Assembly (NCBI GenBank): GCA_902167325.1
Contig: LR632930.1
Coordinates: forward strand, 1,922,001 to 1,986,000
DNA: 64,000 nt
Origin: Chitinophaga pinensis
Lineage (GTDB): Bacteria > Bacteroidota > Bacteroidia > Chitinophagales > Chitinophagaceae
Direction of reading: 5' to 3'
Under the pieces are notes generated by a model. The model ran no database searches. It saw only the letters and a list, made by a program, of their open reading frames with translations, and had not been told where the DNA came from. This document shows, piece after piece, positions 33,358 to 42,149 of this stretch. The position numbers and the translations under genes are program-made. Each line of letters opens with the position of its first letter. The first letter of the stretch is position 1.

Positions 33358-35256
33358 TTGAAGCGGTTGGGAAAAATAAACCTATTAGCTGTACTTACCT
33401 GTTGCCTGTTATTGTGTAGCATTCCGGAGTGCGCCTTCGCGCAATCGGATACGATCCCGGCCGCACTTAAGAAACGCTGGTTTTCGAAGTTCAATAACTA
33501 TGTGGACTCATTGAAAAGCAGGCGTTTCCGGGATTCCGTACTCAAGGAAATTTCCCGGCACAACGATCCTCCGCCTGTGGAGGACGATGGCCGGATGATC
33601 AGGTCCGAGCAGGGATTTTTGCCGCATTCCGGCAAAACGGTTCGCCGTATCCATTTCCGAAAGGTAAAAGTGTTTGGTCCGCGTAATATCAACGATACCG
33701 CTTTTTCCACCAGTATGAAGCTGATCCACCTGGTGAACAGGCTGCATTTCGATTCACAGGAATGGGCCATCCGGCAAATGCTGTTTTTCCGGGAAAATGA
33801 TACGGTAAATGCCTATGCCTTCGCAGATAATGAACGTTACCTCCGTAACCGCCCCTTCCTGCAGGATGCCCGCCTTATTACCCTCGAAACCGCCAGCCAG
33901 GATACGGTAGATGTACTCGTTATCACCAAAGATGTATTCGAATATGGCTTCGACCTGCGTGAGCTGGCACCCAGTGGTGTAGGAGCAAAACTTTCCAACG
34001 ATAACCTGTTTGGAGCCGCTCAGGGCGTACAGTTTGGGTTCCGGTGGAAATCCAGTTACTCCCGGCCCTGGGGTACCGAAGCCCGGTATACCAAATACAA
34101 TATTCTCGGAAGTTTTATTGACGCCACCGTAGGATATACCCATCTCAATACCAATTCCCAGCTGGATACCGGAGTATATGAAGGCTCGTATTACATCCGG
34201 CTGGAGCGGCCCCTGTACCGTACAGGCGCTAAGCTGGCCGGTGGTATCTCCCTCGCTAAAAACTTCAGTATCAGGGTATGGGGCGAGCCTGACTCCCTGT
34301 GGCGTGACTATTCCTACAAACTGGTAGATGTTTGGACAGGTTACAACTTCCGCAACCGCTTTGGGTCAGACGGGCATTTCGATAACAAGCCCAACGTAGC
34401 CCTGCTTTTCCGCTATTCCAACATCGCATTCGACAAACGACCGCAGCTGGAAAAATATATGGATGACCCGCTTTATAACGACCGACATTATTATCTGGGC
34501 CAGATCGCGGTATTCAAGCAGGACTTCTTCAAAAGCGAGCGTTTCTTCGGTTTCGGAAGAACGGAGGATATTCCCTACGGTTATTCCGCCGCGCTCTCTG
34601 TAGGGCGTGAGAACTGGAACGACCGTAAAAGGCTTTATACGGCCATAGAAGGGCAGAAGTACTGGCCTACCCTGCATAATGGCCTGTTATGTGTGAATGT
34701 TGGTGTAGGAGGCTTCTGGCAGGGAAGTACTTCGGAAGATCTGGTGGTGCATTCGAATGTCAGTTATTTCAGCAGACTGATGCCGCTGGGTAAGAAGTGG
34801 AACTGGCGGGAATTTATCTTCCTCGATTATCTGGGCAGTCCTAACAACTTTTTTTACCGTCCGCTCAGCCTCAACCGGGATTTCGGAATTGGGTTCTGGG
34901 GATGGCGGAGAACGAAGATCAATGGTTATCACCGCCTCCTGCTGCGTTCAGAGAGTGTGGTGTATAGTCCCTGGAAAGTATATGGGTTTAAATTCAATTT
35001 TATCGGTACCATTGAAGCCGGGCAATTGTCGCATAGCAACAATTACCTCCTGAAAAACCCGGTATATACGGGATTTGGACTGGCAGTACGGGTGAAGAAT
35101 GAGAACCTGTCTTTGAATACATTGCAGATGAGCGCATCCTATTATCCCCGCAAAACGGAGGGCATCAGTAATCTGTTCTTCGAAATAACAACCGTAGTCG
35201 ATTTCCGGTTTGATATTTATGGCCTGAAGGCGCCCGCCTTCCTGAGGTTCCAATAG
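33358..35256 (+). CDS. Omp85-like (BamA/TamA-related) outer-membrane protein, TTG start
   Basis: I start at the TTG at 33358, which gives MKRLGKINLLAVLTCC... as a proper signal peptide ending AFAQ. Earlier ATG or TTG codons in frame lie before or within the terminator at 33260-33297. The 632-residue protein has a Lys/Arg-rich segment, then a POTRA-like domain (RRIHFRKVKVFGPRNIND, a pair of strands, ARLITLETASQDTVDVLVITKDVFE). The remaining 400 residues are a beta-barrel with alternating aromatic strands (VQFGFRWKSSYSRPWGTEARYTKY, ENLSLNTLQMSASYYPR) ending in AFLRFQ. This resembles single-POTRA Omp85-family proteins of Bacteroidota, whose cargo is generally unknown. Confidence 0.7.
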   Translation: MKRLGKINLLAVLTCCLLLCSIPECAFAQSDTIPAALKKRWFSKFNNYVDSLKSRRFRDSVLKEISRHNDPPPVEDDGRMIRSEQGFLPHSGKTVRRIHFRKVKVFGPRNINDTAFSTSMKLIHLVNRLHFDSQEWAIRQMLFFRENDTVNAYAFADNERYLRNRPFLQDARLITLETASQDTVDVLVITKDVFEYGFDLRELAPSGVGAKLSNDNLFGAAQGVQFGFRWKSSYSRPWGTEARYTKYNILGSFIDATVGYTHLNTNSQLDTGVYEGSYYIRLERPLYRTGAKLAGGISLAKNFSIRVWGEPDSLWRDYSYKLVDVWTGYNFRNRFGSDGHFDNKPNVALLFRYSNIAFDKRPQLEKYMDDPLYNDRHYYLGQIAVFKQDFFKSERFFGFGRTEDIPYGYSAALSVGRENWNDRKRLYTAIEGQKYWPTLHNGLLCVNVGVGGFWQGSTSEDLVVHSNVSYFSRLMPLGKKWNWREFIFLDYLGSPNNFFYRPLSLNRDFGIGFWGWRRTKINGYHRLLLRSESVVYSPWKVYGFKFNFIGTIEAGQLSHSNNYLLKNPVYTGFGLAVRVKNENLSLNTLQMSASYYPRKTEGISNLFFEITTVVDFRFDIYGLKAPAFLRFQ

Positions 35257-35263
35257 GTTAATA

Positions 35264-35292
35264 TTTGCCGGCGGATATTTTTTGTATGTTTA
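35264..35292 (+). promoter_or_regulatory. Possible promoter for small membrane protein gene
   Basis: TTTG at 35264-35267, 17 bases, then TATGTTTA at 35285-35292 (seven of eight to TAnnTTTG). If used, transcription starts near 35299, which favours the ATG at 35360 as start codon. Confidence 0.4.
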
Positions 35293-35359
35293 TCGCAACG
35301 AATTGCAACAACCGCATGTGCGGGAAGACTTAAATCATACATCATTTCAGAGACCATCC

Positions 35360-35770
35360 ATGGGAAAATTCATAGTGTTGAGCCTGGCCCTGCTGATTAT
35401 GTGCGGAGCCTTTCAGATTGGCGGCAGGGGCCGTCAGCAGGTAATGGCGGCGGCGGTAGCAGGCGGCCAGGAGCAAACTGTATTGAAGCGCGTGGAAACT
35501 GTACAGGAAAGCAGTTTTTCATGGATGGATATTCCCGGTTGGGCAGGCACATTCTTTTATGTGCTGGGTTATGTACTGCTGACAATGGGTAAAATCAAGT
35601 CTGACCAGAAGATATACCACTGGCTGAATGCACTGGGTGCGGTAGGCCTCATTGCCAATGCATTATACCTGAGTGATTACCCCAGTTTTGTCGTCAATTT
35701 CATATGGCTGGTAATAGCAGTAGGAGCCATTGTATGGCTGCTGGTTCGCAGGCGGCGGGCCACTAATTAA
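35360..35770 (+). CDS. Small integral membrane protein (CBU_0592-like)
   Basis: I start at 35360 (MGKFIVLSLALLIMCGAF). The 136-residue protein has an N-terminal signal anchor, a short loop with VLKRVETVQESSFSWMDIPGW, then three TM helices (GTFFYVLGYVLLTMG, WLNALGAVGLIANALYL, FVVNFIWLVIAVGAIVWLLV) and a basic C-terminus RRRRAT. The last three helices resemble the CBU_0592 family, a small membrane family of unknown function. Its last 8 bases overlap the convergent TetR gene. Confidence 0.7.
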   Translation: MGKFIVLSLALLIMCGAFQIGGRGRQQVMAAAVAGGQEQTVLKRVETVQESSFSWMDIPGWAGTFFYVLGYVLLTMGKIKSDQKIYHWLNALGAVGLIANALYLSDYPSFVVNFIWLVIAVGAIVWLLVRRRRATN

Positions 35771-36347
35771 GCACCTTTAACGCATGTTGTTTGTAAACGG
35801 CCAGCCTCCGGTCGTACTCCGCTTTATCATCTACTAACGAAAGGTAATAGTAAGCTCCATCAACTAAAACAAATATAATATCGGCCGCAGCTGCAGGATC
35901 TTTCACGGTTAGCTGCTTCGTTTTATTGCAGGCAGCAATCATTTCTGCAAGGCGCTGCCGGAGCGTGTCAAGCAAATGTTTGTACCGCTGGCGGATGGTT
36001 TTATTACGGAATGCGAGGGAGTAGAGGGAGTAAGATGTGCCATCGTCGAACAGGGAGTTCCATTTTTTTGAGAATACATTGTCGAGTACCGCGCTGAGTG
36101 CATCCATAGGATCTTCAGCATCTTTTACATCGAAGATATGGAGCCAACGGTCGAGTATGAATTCTACCAGCCCGTAAACAAGGTGCTCCCGTGATCGGAA
36201 GTAGTGCATAATGAGGCTGGGATTAATCTGGATGCTTTCCGCGATCTTCTGGATGGAAGCATTTTCCAGCCCTTCCTTTTTAACGATCTTATAGAACGCT
36301 TTGATAATCTCCTTCTGCCGAGGCTCTTTTAAACTCTTTCTTCCCAT
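35763..36347 (-). CDS. TetR/AcrR family regulator, likely controlling the SusC operon
   Basis: The 194-residue protein has a TetR N-terminal helix-turn-helix (about residues 10-58: IIKAFYKIVKKEGLENASI, QKIAESIQINPSLIMHYF, RSREHLVYGLVE). The C-terminal helical domain follows, with YSLAFRNKTIRQRYKHLL and a hydrophobic dimerisation helix. It is read away from the SusC operon. The intergenic region to its right holds two near-identical palindromes of 18-30 bp, each overlapping a -7 box that points to SusC. The simplest model is that this protein represses SusC-SusD through those sites until it binds a ligand. That is inference; TetR control of a Sus pair is uncommon compared with hybrid two-component or sigma/anti-sigma control. 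Confidence 0.9.
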   Translation of the reverse strand: MGRKSLKEPRQKEIIKAFYKIVKKEGLENASIQKIAESIQINPSLIMHYFRSREHLVYGLVEFILDRWLHIFDVKDAEDPMDALSAVLDNVFSKKWNSLFDDGTSYSLYSLAFRNKTIRQRYKHLLDTLRQRLAEMIAACNKTKQLTVKDPAAAADIIFVLVDGAYYYLSLVDDKAEYDRRLAVYKQHALKVLN

Positions 36348-36476
36348 TTGTTCGCAAAAAAAACTGGTGATTAGGTTAATGTAAAACTAGCTGTTAACCG
36401 GGAAATTACCGACAAAAGCCGATAATATTCTGTGTTAAATTAACAATCCTCCCTTTATGGCGTGCTGTGGGATAAT

Positions 36477-36509
36477 AAATATATTGAACGTTCATTCAAT
36501 ATATTTTTG
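36477..36509 (+). promoter_or_regulatory. Palindromic operator 1 with -7 box upstream of SusC
   Basis: ATTGAACGTTCATTCAAT (36483-36500) is an inverted repeat with one mismatched pair; the symmetry extends over 30 bases (36477-36506). TATTTTTG (36502-36509) fits TAnnTTTG and immediately follows it. The layout repeats at 36587-36613. Confidence 0.75.
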
Positions 36510-36535
36510 TTTTTTCATTTTCAACTTTATATTTG
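36506..36535 (+). promoter_or_regulatory. Second promoter upstream of SusC
   Basis: TTTG (36506-36509), 18 bases, then TATATTTG (36528-36535), a full -33/-7 match. It starts inside the first operator/-7 unit, so a bound repressor would cover it. Confidence 0.6.
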
Positions 36536-36586
36536 TAGAGAAGTGGCTAATGTTACTTAACCGTTATCAATCAAAATGGGTATTTA

Positions 36587-36613
36587 ATTGAATAATCATT
36601 CAATCTATATTTG
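36587..36613 (+). promoter_or_regulatory. Palindromic operator 2 with -7 box upstream of SusC
   Basis: ATTGAATAATCATTCAAT (36587-36604) repeats the first operator with four central differences, and TATATTTG (36606-36613) follows at the same spacing. Distance between the two operators is 104 bases centre to centre. Confidence 0.75.
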
Positions 36614-36875
36614 TCCCCCGGGTAATTAGATGAACGAAGAGCGAAGGGTCCGCAGGCAAGCAGCCGGGGCTGTGTGAATAAGCAAGCCGAAAGAATAAGA
36701 ACAACGAATTAATTGAGGAAAACACAACTGTTTTTCCGCCGCGTTTAGCTGCAGTATGCGGCCAGGGAAACTATATGCCGGAACATCCGGCCCGCCGGTA
36801 CATCAGCTGCCGGAAGGGGCTTTGTATGCCCGGAAGAAGATAAGCACCACATAATACGCAACCTATAGTAATCAC
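36614..36875 (+). other. Long 5' leader of the SusC operon
   Basis: The stretch between the last -7 box and the upstream ORF is about 260 bases with no gene. It contains G+C-rich complementary pieces (for example CCGGAACATCCGG near 36779) that could fold. I recognise no riboswitch class. Confidence 0.4.
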
Positions 36876-36998
36876 ATGAAAACACAATACGGGAAGGGCT
36901 TCTGTCTACGGACGGACTGGCATGTTCATGCATGCACGTTTCAAAAGGCTCTGTCCGGTTATCACGTAATCTCCTTTACAGTAAAACACTCACTATGA
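36876..36998 (+). CDS. 40-codon upstream ORF overlapping the SusC start (ATGA)
   Basis: An ATG at 36876 opens a frame of 40 codons (begins MKTQYGKGFCLRTDWHVHAC) that ends in a TGA at 36996-36998. That TGA overlaps the SusC ATG at 36995 as ATGA. The peptide is basic and has two Cys and four His, without a signal peptide. The overlap is the usual arrangement for translational coupling, so translation of the short frame could set SusC translation. It may instead be chance, since a 40-codon frame is short. No homologue is known to me. Confidence 0.35.
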   Translation: MKTQYGKGFCLRTDWHVHACTFQKALSGYHVISFTVKHSL

Positions 36999-39900
36999 AA
37001 CAAATTGTACGCCGTATGCGCGTCCCGGCCAAACGCTTTGGCAGCTGTCTGCTGCTGTGGTGCCTTGCCATCGCCTGGGCTGCCACGGCACAGGCTCAAA
37101 ACAGGAAAGCATCGCTGAAAGGCGTAGTGCAGGACGGACAGGGATCTCCTATTCCGGGAGCCACTATCGTCATCTCAGCCGATAAACCGGCATTTAAAAC
37201 AGGGACGGCTACTGCCACAGACGGATCCTTTTCCTTCAGCGGTATTGAACCGGGCGACCGTTACACCCTGCGTATCACTTATCTCGGATTCGATCCCATT
37301 ACGCAGGCGCTGGCCCTCAAAGCGGGTGACAACGTAATTTCCCCTATCCATCTACAACCTAACAGCTCAAGTATGGACGAGGTGGTAGTAGTAGGGTACG
37401 GTACACAAAAGAAAATAGATGTAACCGGAGCGGTGGATCAGATTAGCGGCGCCAAGCTTGCAGAGCGCCCTATCGCCAACGTGTTCCAGGGCCTGCAGGG
37501 TGCTTCTCCCGGCCTGAATATCACTTATTCAGGTGGCCGGCCTGGCAGCATGCCGAACCTTAATATCCGCGGTATGGGGACTATCAATGCCGGTGGAGGT
37601 GGATCTCCTCTGATCCTGATCGACGGGGTTGCTTCTACAAATGAAGACCTGTTGCGCCTCAATCCTAACGATATCGAATCCATCACCACGCTTCGCGATG
37701 GTAGTTCTGCAGCCATCTACGGCGCACGTGCCGCTTTTGGAGTATTACTCATTAATTTGAAAAAAGGTAAGGGCGAAGGCAAGCAAGCGATCTCTTATAA
37801 TAACTACTTCGCCATGTCGAAGCGTACCCTCACACCGGATCCAATAACAGATCCGTTCATTTTCATGAAAGTGATGCAGACTGCTGCCGATAATACACCA
37901 TGGCATTATGCGACATTCACTTCCTGGCAGTATGATTGGGGAAAGCAACGTTCCGATGATCCTTCCGTTCCCAATGTTAAAACGAACCCGGACGATCCTA
38001 CCAAATGGGCATATATGGGCAACACTGACTGGAACGATTATTTCTTCTCGAAATCCAACTTCTCGCAATACCATAACCTGTCGCTTACAGGTGCTACCGC
38101 CGGCAAGAATCCGGTAAGTTATCTGCTGTCTGCCGACTATACCAAAGAAAATGGACTGAACAAGCTGGCTAAGGATGACTGGAACCGTTACGGGATGCGC
38201 GCCAATATCGGTCTCAAACCGTTTAAATGGCTGTCTGTAGAGAATAATGCGAACATTTATCAGCTGGTACTTGATCAGCCTACTTTCAATATTCTGGATG
38301 TTTATTATACCCAACCTATCAACGTTGATAAGAATCCTGATGGCACCTGGGCTAATAATACGGCAGGTATCCTGGCAGCCCAGCTGAAAGACGGAGGCCG
38401 CAGTAATCAAACCCGCTTCGGATTCCAGAACCTCGTAAGGGGAATTGCCACTCTGCTCAATGGCGACCTTACCATTACCGGTTCTGCCAGTATCAAGCGC
38501 GAGTATTTGAAATACAATTCCGAAAGGCTTCCTGTACAAATTGGCTATGGCCCGGGCGATGTTCGGGAAATCAACGGCCCTAGCTCTATTACGGAATCCA
38601 ACATTACTTCAGGGCAGAATGTATACGACCTCTTCGCTAACTACAACAAAAAATTGGGCGATCATAATTTTAACATAACCCTGGGTTATAATCAGGAGTA
38701 CAATTATTGGTCTCCATTATCAGTGAGCAGGAACAACCTGGTATCTTCTCAGTTGCCGTATCTGGGCCTGGCAACCGGAGATATTACCGTGGGTAATAAA
38801 GATTGGAACGGAAGCGAATATTACGACTATGCCATCCGCAGCTTTTTCGGCCGTGTGGATTACACATTTAAGGGTAAATACATGCTGAAATATACGCAGC
38901 GTGCAGACGGTTCTTCCCGCTTTCCGAAAGAGGACCGCTGGGCATCCTATCCGTCGTTCTCCGGAGCATGGATCGTAAGCCGCGAGAATTTCTGGAAGGG
39001 TATTGCACCGGTAGTTTCAACATTCAAACTGAGAGCAGGCTTCGGTACCCTCGGTAACCAGTCTGTATCTAATTACGGTCACATCCAGTCAATGACTGTA
39101 CGCACAAGCGGATACCTGGTAAACGGTAGTTTTCCGCTGGTGGCCGGGCAGGCACCCCTCCTGAAAGTTGACCCTACCAACTATACATGGGAGAATGTTT
39201 CCGGACCCAACTTTGGTGTTGATCTTGGTATTCTGGATAATCATATTAATATCAGTGCAGATTATTACATCCGAAATACAACTGGTATGCTGGCACCTTC
39301 GACTGTTTTGCCGGGAGTGCTGGGAACAGGAGCTCCGCAACAGAATGCTGCCGATATGCGGACTAAGGGCTGGGAGCTTGGAGTTGAATACAACAACAAT
39401 TTCAACATAGGCGGCAAGCCATTGAGCTTCAACGTTCGCGGCCGTGTATGGGATAGCCGGAGCGAGATCACAAAGTATGATAATCCACAGGGCTTCTTTT
39501 CAGGTTACCGGGTAGGTCAGGATATAGGAGAGATCTGGGGCCTCACCAGCAATGGGCTTTTCCAGAACCAGGGAGAGATTGATAAGCTTGACCAGTCCGC
39601 TATTGTTCCCTGGGCTTCTCTTAAAGTGGTACCGGGATGGCCTAAGTATGTTGACCTGGATAATAACGGCAAGATTGAAACGGGCAATGGCATTAAAGAT
39701 CCGAAGGATCTCAGTGTTATCGGAAACACCAGTCCCCGTTACCAGTATGGTTTCAATGTAGATCTTAGCTGGAATAACTTCGATTTTTCTGTGTTCCTGC
39801 AGGGCATTGGTAAAATGGATTATTATCCGCAGAACTATTTGTTCTGGGGCCCATATCAGCAGCCCTATGCCAACATCTATCCCTGGAATCTTGATTTCTA

Positions 39901-40297
39901 CCGCGGTAGTGCCGCAACTCCTGCTGAGCTTGCTACCTATCCCAAAGCTTATATTGATGCGGGACTGGCCAATGCGAACCTAAATCCGCGTTATCCTGCC
40001 TTGCAAGCTTGGCTGGCCGATCAGCGCACCGGTCAGGGACTTGCAGTTCCTCAAACGAATTATTTGCAGAGCGGCGCTTACCTCCGTGTGAAAAATCTTA
40101 CCCTGGGTTACAGTCTGCCACAGCGATTAATAGGAAAAGCAGGGTTTACACGCGCCAGGATTTTCTTTACCGGCGAAAACCTTTACGAATTTTCATCCAT
40201 CAAGCAATATATCGATCCGGAAGCGATCACCTCGGGCAATGGCTGGAACTATCCTTTCCAGCGCAAGTATTCCATGGGCGTTAACGTGACGCTTTAA
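36995..40297 (+). CDS. SusC/RagA TonB-linked outer-membrane transporter
   Basis: I start at 36995 (MKQIVRRMRVPAKRFGSC), giving a signal peptide ending AQAQ and a 1100-residue protein. Domains: a carboxypeptidase-regulatory-like domain (about 46-125, SLKGVVQDGQGSPIPGATIVI), the SusC linker with the TonB-box-like DEVVVVGYGTQ, the plug (VTGAVDQISGAKL, LNIRGMG, PLILIDGV, IESITTLRDGSSAAIYGARAAFGVLLI), then a large 22-strand barrel. It imports a nutrient with the SusD partner, energised by TonB. It is followed by SusD (27 bases from stop to the start used here) and a small secreted protein. Promoter region with two TetR-type palindromes at 36477-36613. The substrate is unknown; no glycoside hydrolase is in this operon, so a peptide, small molecule or oligosaccharide remains possible. 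Confidence 0.96.
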   Translation: MKQIVRRMRVPAKRFGSCLLLWCLAIAWAATAQAQNRKASLKGVVQDGQGSPIPGATIVISADKPAFKTGTATATDGSFSFSGIEPGDRYTLRITYLGFDPITQALALKAGDNVISPIHLQPNSSSMDEVVVVGYGTQKKIDVTGAVDQISGAKLAERPIANVFQGLQGASPGLNITYSGGRPGSMPNLNIRGMGTINAGGGGSPLILIDGVASTNEDLLRLNPNDIESITTLRDGSSAAIYGARAAFGVLLINLKKGKGEGKQAISYNNYFAMSKRTLTPDPITDPFIFMKVMQTAADNTPWHYATFTSWQYDWGKQRSDDPSVPNVKTNPDDPTKWAYMGNTDWNDYFFSKSNFSQYHNLSLTGATAGKNPVSYLLSADYTKENGLNKLAKDDWNRYGMRANIGLKPFKWLSVENNANIYQLVLDQPTFNILDVYYTQPINVDKNPDGTWANNTAGILAAQLKDGGRSNQTRFGFQNLVRGIATLLNGDLTITGSASIKREYLKYNSERLPVQIGYGPGDVREINGPSSITESNITSGQNVYDLFANYNKKLGDHNFNITLGYNQEYNYWSPLSVSRNNLVSSQLPYLGLATGDITVGNKDWNGSEYYDYAIRSFFGRVDYTFKGKYMLKYTQRADGSSRFPKEDRWASYPSFSGAWIVSRENFWKGIAPVVSTFKLRAGFGTLGNQSVSNYGHIQSMTVRTSGYLVNGSFPLVAGQAPLLKVDPTNYTWENVSGPNFGVDLGILDNHINISADYYIRNTTGMLAPSTVLPGVLGTGAPQQNAADMRTKGWELGVEYNNNFNIGGKPLSFNVRGRVWDSRSEITKYDNPQGFFSGYRVGQDIGEIWGLTSNGLFQNQGEIDKLDQSAIVPWASLKVVPGWPKYVDLDNNGKIETGNGIKDPKDLSVIGNTSPRYQYGFNVDLSWNNFDFSVFLQGIGKMDYYPQNYLFWGPYQQPYANIYPWNLDFYRGSAATPAELATYPKAYIDAGLANANLNPRYPALQAWLADQRTGQGLAVPQTNYLQSGAYLRVKNLTLGYSLPQRLIGKAGFTRARIFFTGENLYEFSSIKQYIDPEAITSGNGWNYPFQRKYSMGVNVTL

Positions 40298-40324
40298 TCC
40301 ATTTAAATGCGAAAAAATATTCCA

Positions 40325-42118
40325 ATGAAAAAGTTCATTATAACCTTACTCGCGGCCGGAGCTGTTGCAGGGAGCGCGTGCAAGAAGGACTTCCTGAACC
40401 GGTATCCCATAACCTCGGTGTCTCCTCAGTTGTTCTTTAAGTCAGAAGCTGATCTGAGCATGTACGTGTTTGGACTGCTGAATCATTCCGGTGCTGGTAT
40501 TTACCTGAACGAACAGGGGACGGACAACTGCGCCACTACCGGCAACCAGACCATTCTCAACATGATGACCAGTACGCCGAATTCCAAGAATATGCCTAAC
40601 GAATGGAGCTGGGGCAGGCTGCGGAACATCAATTACTTCCTGGAGAACTACCATGTGGCAAATGTACCGGGCGATGTTAAGATGCATTATGCGGGGCTTG
40701 CACGATACTATCGTGCCATGTTCTACATGGATAAAATCAAAACATACTCCGATGTGCCCTGGTATGGGAAAACCCTTAATCCTTCCGATACCGCATTGCT
40801 CTATGCCCCCCGCACACCACGTGCCCAGGTGATGGACAGTGTGATCGCAGATCTGGTGTTTGCATCGCAGAACGTGAAGGAAAGTGTTCCCTCAGGCACA
40901 CCGGGCCTATGGGCGGTAAAAGCAACATATGCTAGGATCGCATTGTATGAAGGTACTTTCAGAAAGTATCACCCGGAGCTGAATCTTGCTGCCACGGCTA
41001 ACCGTTTTCTCGATTCTGCAAGGAAGCAGGCGCTGGATGTAATGAACTCCGGTAAATTTACACTGGCCGCTAAATTCAGCGATATATTCAACAGCCTCGA
41101 CCTCAGCGGGAACAAGGAAGTAATCCTGAATTGTCCTTACGACGTAACCAAGAAAGGAGGCTCCAGTGCCAATAACAACAGCACCGTGTTCGGGGATTAT
41201 GAACAATCGCCCTCACGCGATCTGGTGCAGACCTTCCTGATGAAAGATGGTACCCGCTTCACTGATAAGGCGAATTACAACCAGTTCGGTTTCGTGGAGG
41301 AATTTACGGACCGCGATCCGCGCCTCGGGTTTACCATCGTGCCTCCCGGTTTCGTAAGGCTGCCAGCCACGCGTCCTTATGTACAAACGTTCTCTAACAA
41401 CTTCACCGGCTACCACCAACTGAAAGGTTATTTCAACTTCAGTACAGACGGTCAGGTGATCGGCAGCACCGATGTGCCTTCTATCCGTTACGCAGAGGTA
41501 TTGCTCACATATGCAGAAGCTATCGCGGAAATGGGAACTGCAACACAAACGGATATAGATAATAGCATAGGGCTGCTTCGTGGCCGTGTGAATATGCCCG
41601 GCCTGAATATAGCTGCCGCTAATGGAGATCCTGATCCTGTGCTGGCAGCACAATACCCTGCAGTACAGGGGGCTAACAAAGGCCTGATACTGGAAGTGCG
41701 CAGGGAAAGAAGGGTGGAACTGGCTATGGAAGGGTACCGGTATGATGATATCAAGCGCTGGTATGCCGGCAAACGCCTTCAGATAATTCCTCATGGTATG
41801 TATTTCCCCGGCCTCGGTCAATATGACCTCACGGGCGATGGCGTTGCCGATGTTATCCTGATTTCGAAAAACACGGCTATCCCCCCCGATAGCGAGAAGA
41901 TTAAAAACTCCCTCGGCGTAACCCTTATTTATTACAAAACCGGCAACTATGCCGAACCGGGTGTTGCTATTTATCTGGAAAACGGGGAAGCTGGCGGCAG
42001 GATAGTAACGGGTACTACTGCCCGGACTTTCGCGGAGCCGAAATTTTACTACTACCCCGTGCCTTTCGCGGAAACCAGTATGAACCCGAATCTGAAACAG
42101 ATATTCGGTTGGGACTGA
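40325..42118 (+). CDS. SusD/RagB family nutrient-binding lipoprotein
   Basis: I start at 40325 (MKKFIITLLAAGAVAGSACKKDFLN), lipobox GSAC. The 597-residue protein has the SusD opening DFLNRYPITSVSPQLFFKSEADL, TPR-like helices in the middle (LARYYRAMFYMDKIKTYSDVPWYG) and the C-terminal signatures IRYAEVLLTYAEAIAEMG and LEVRRERRVELAMEGYRYDDIKRW, ending with PNLKQIFGW. It is the surface lid of the SusC transporter encoded just upstream. An insert of about 60 residues near the C terminus (DLTGDGVADVILISKN and following) looks longer than in typical SusD proteins and could shape the ligand site. Confidence 0.96.
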   Translation: MKKFIITLLAAGAVAGSACKKDFLNRYPITSVSPQLFFKSEADLSMYVFGLLNHSGAGIYLNEQGTDNCATTGNQTILNMMTSTPNSKNMPNEWSWGRLRNINYFLENYHVANVPGDVKMHYAGLARYYRAMFYMDKIKTYSDVPWYGKTLNPSDTALLYAPRTPRAQVMDSVIADLVFASQNVKESVPSGTPGLWAVKATYARIALYEGTFRKYHPELNLAATANRFLDSARKQALDVMNSGKFTLAAKFSDIFNSLDLSGNKEVILNCPYDVTKKGGSSANNNSTVFGDYEQSPSRDLVQTFLMKDGTRFTDKANYNQFGFVEEFTDRDPRLGFTIVPPGFVRLPATRPYVQTFSNNFTGYHQLKGYFNFSTDGQVIGSTDVPSIRYAEVLLTYAEAIAEMGTATQTDIDNSIGLLRGRVNMPGLNIAAANGDPDPVLAAQYPAVQGANKGLILEVRRERRVELAMEGYRYDDIKRWYAGKRLQIIPHGMYFPGLGQYDLTGDGVADVILISKNTAIPPDSEKIKNSLGVTLIYYKTGNYAEPGVAIYLENGEAGGRIVTGTTARTFAEPKFYYYPVPFAETSMNPNLKQIFGWD

Positions 42119-42149
42119 TCACTATTCACTATCATAAAACCCTCGTATC

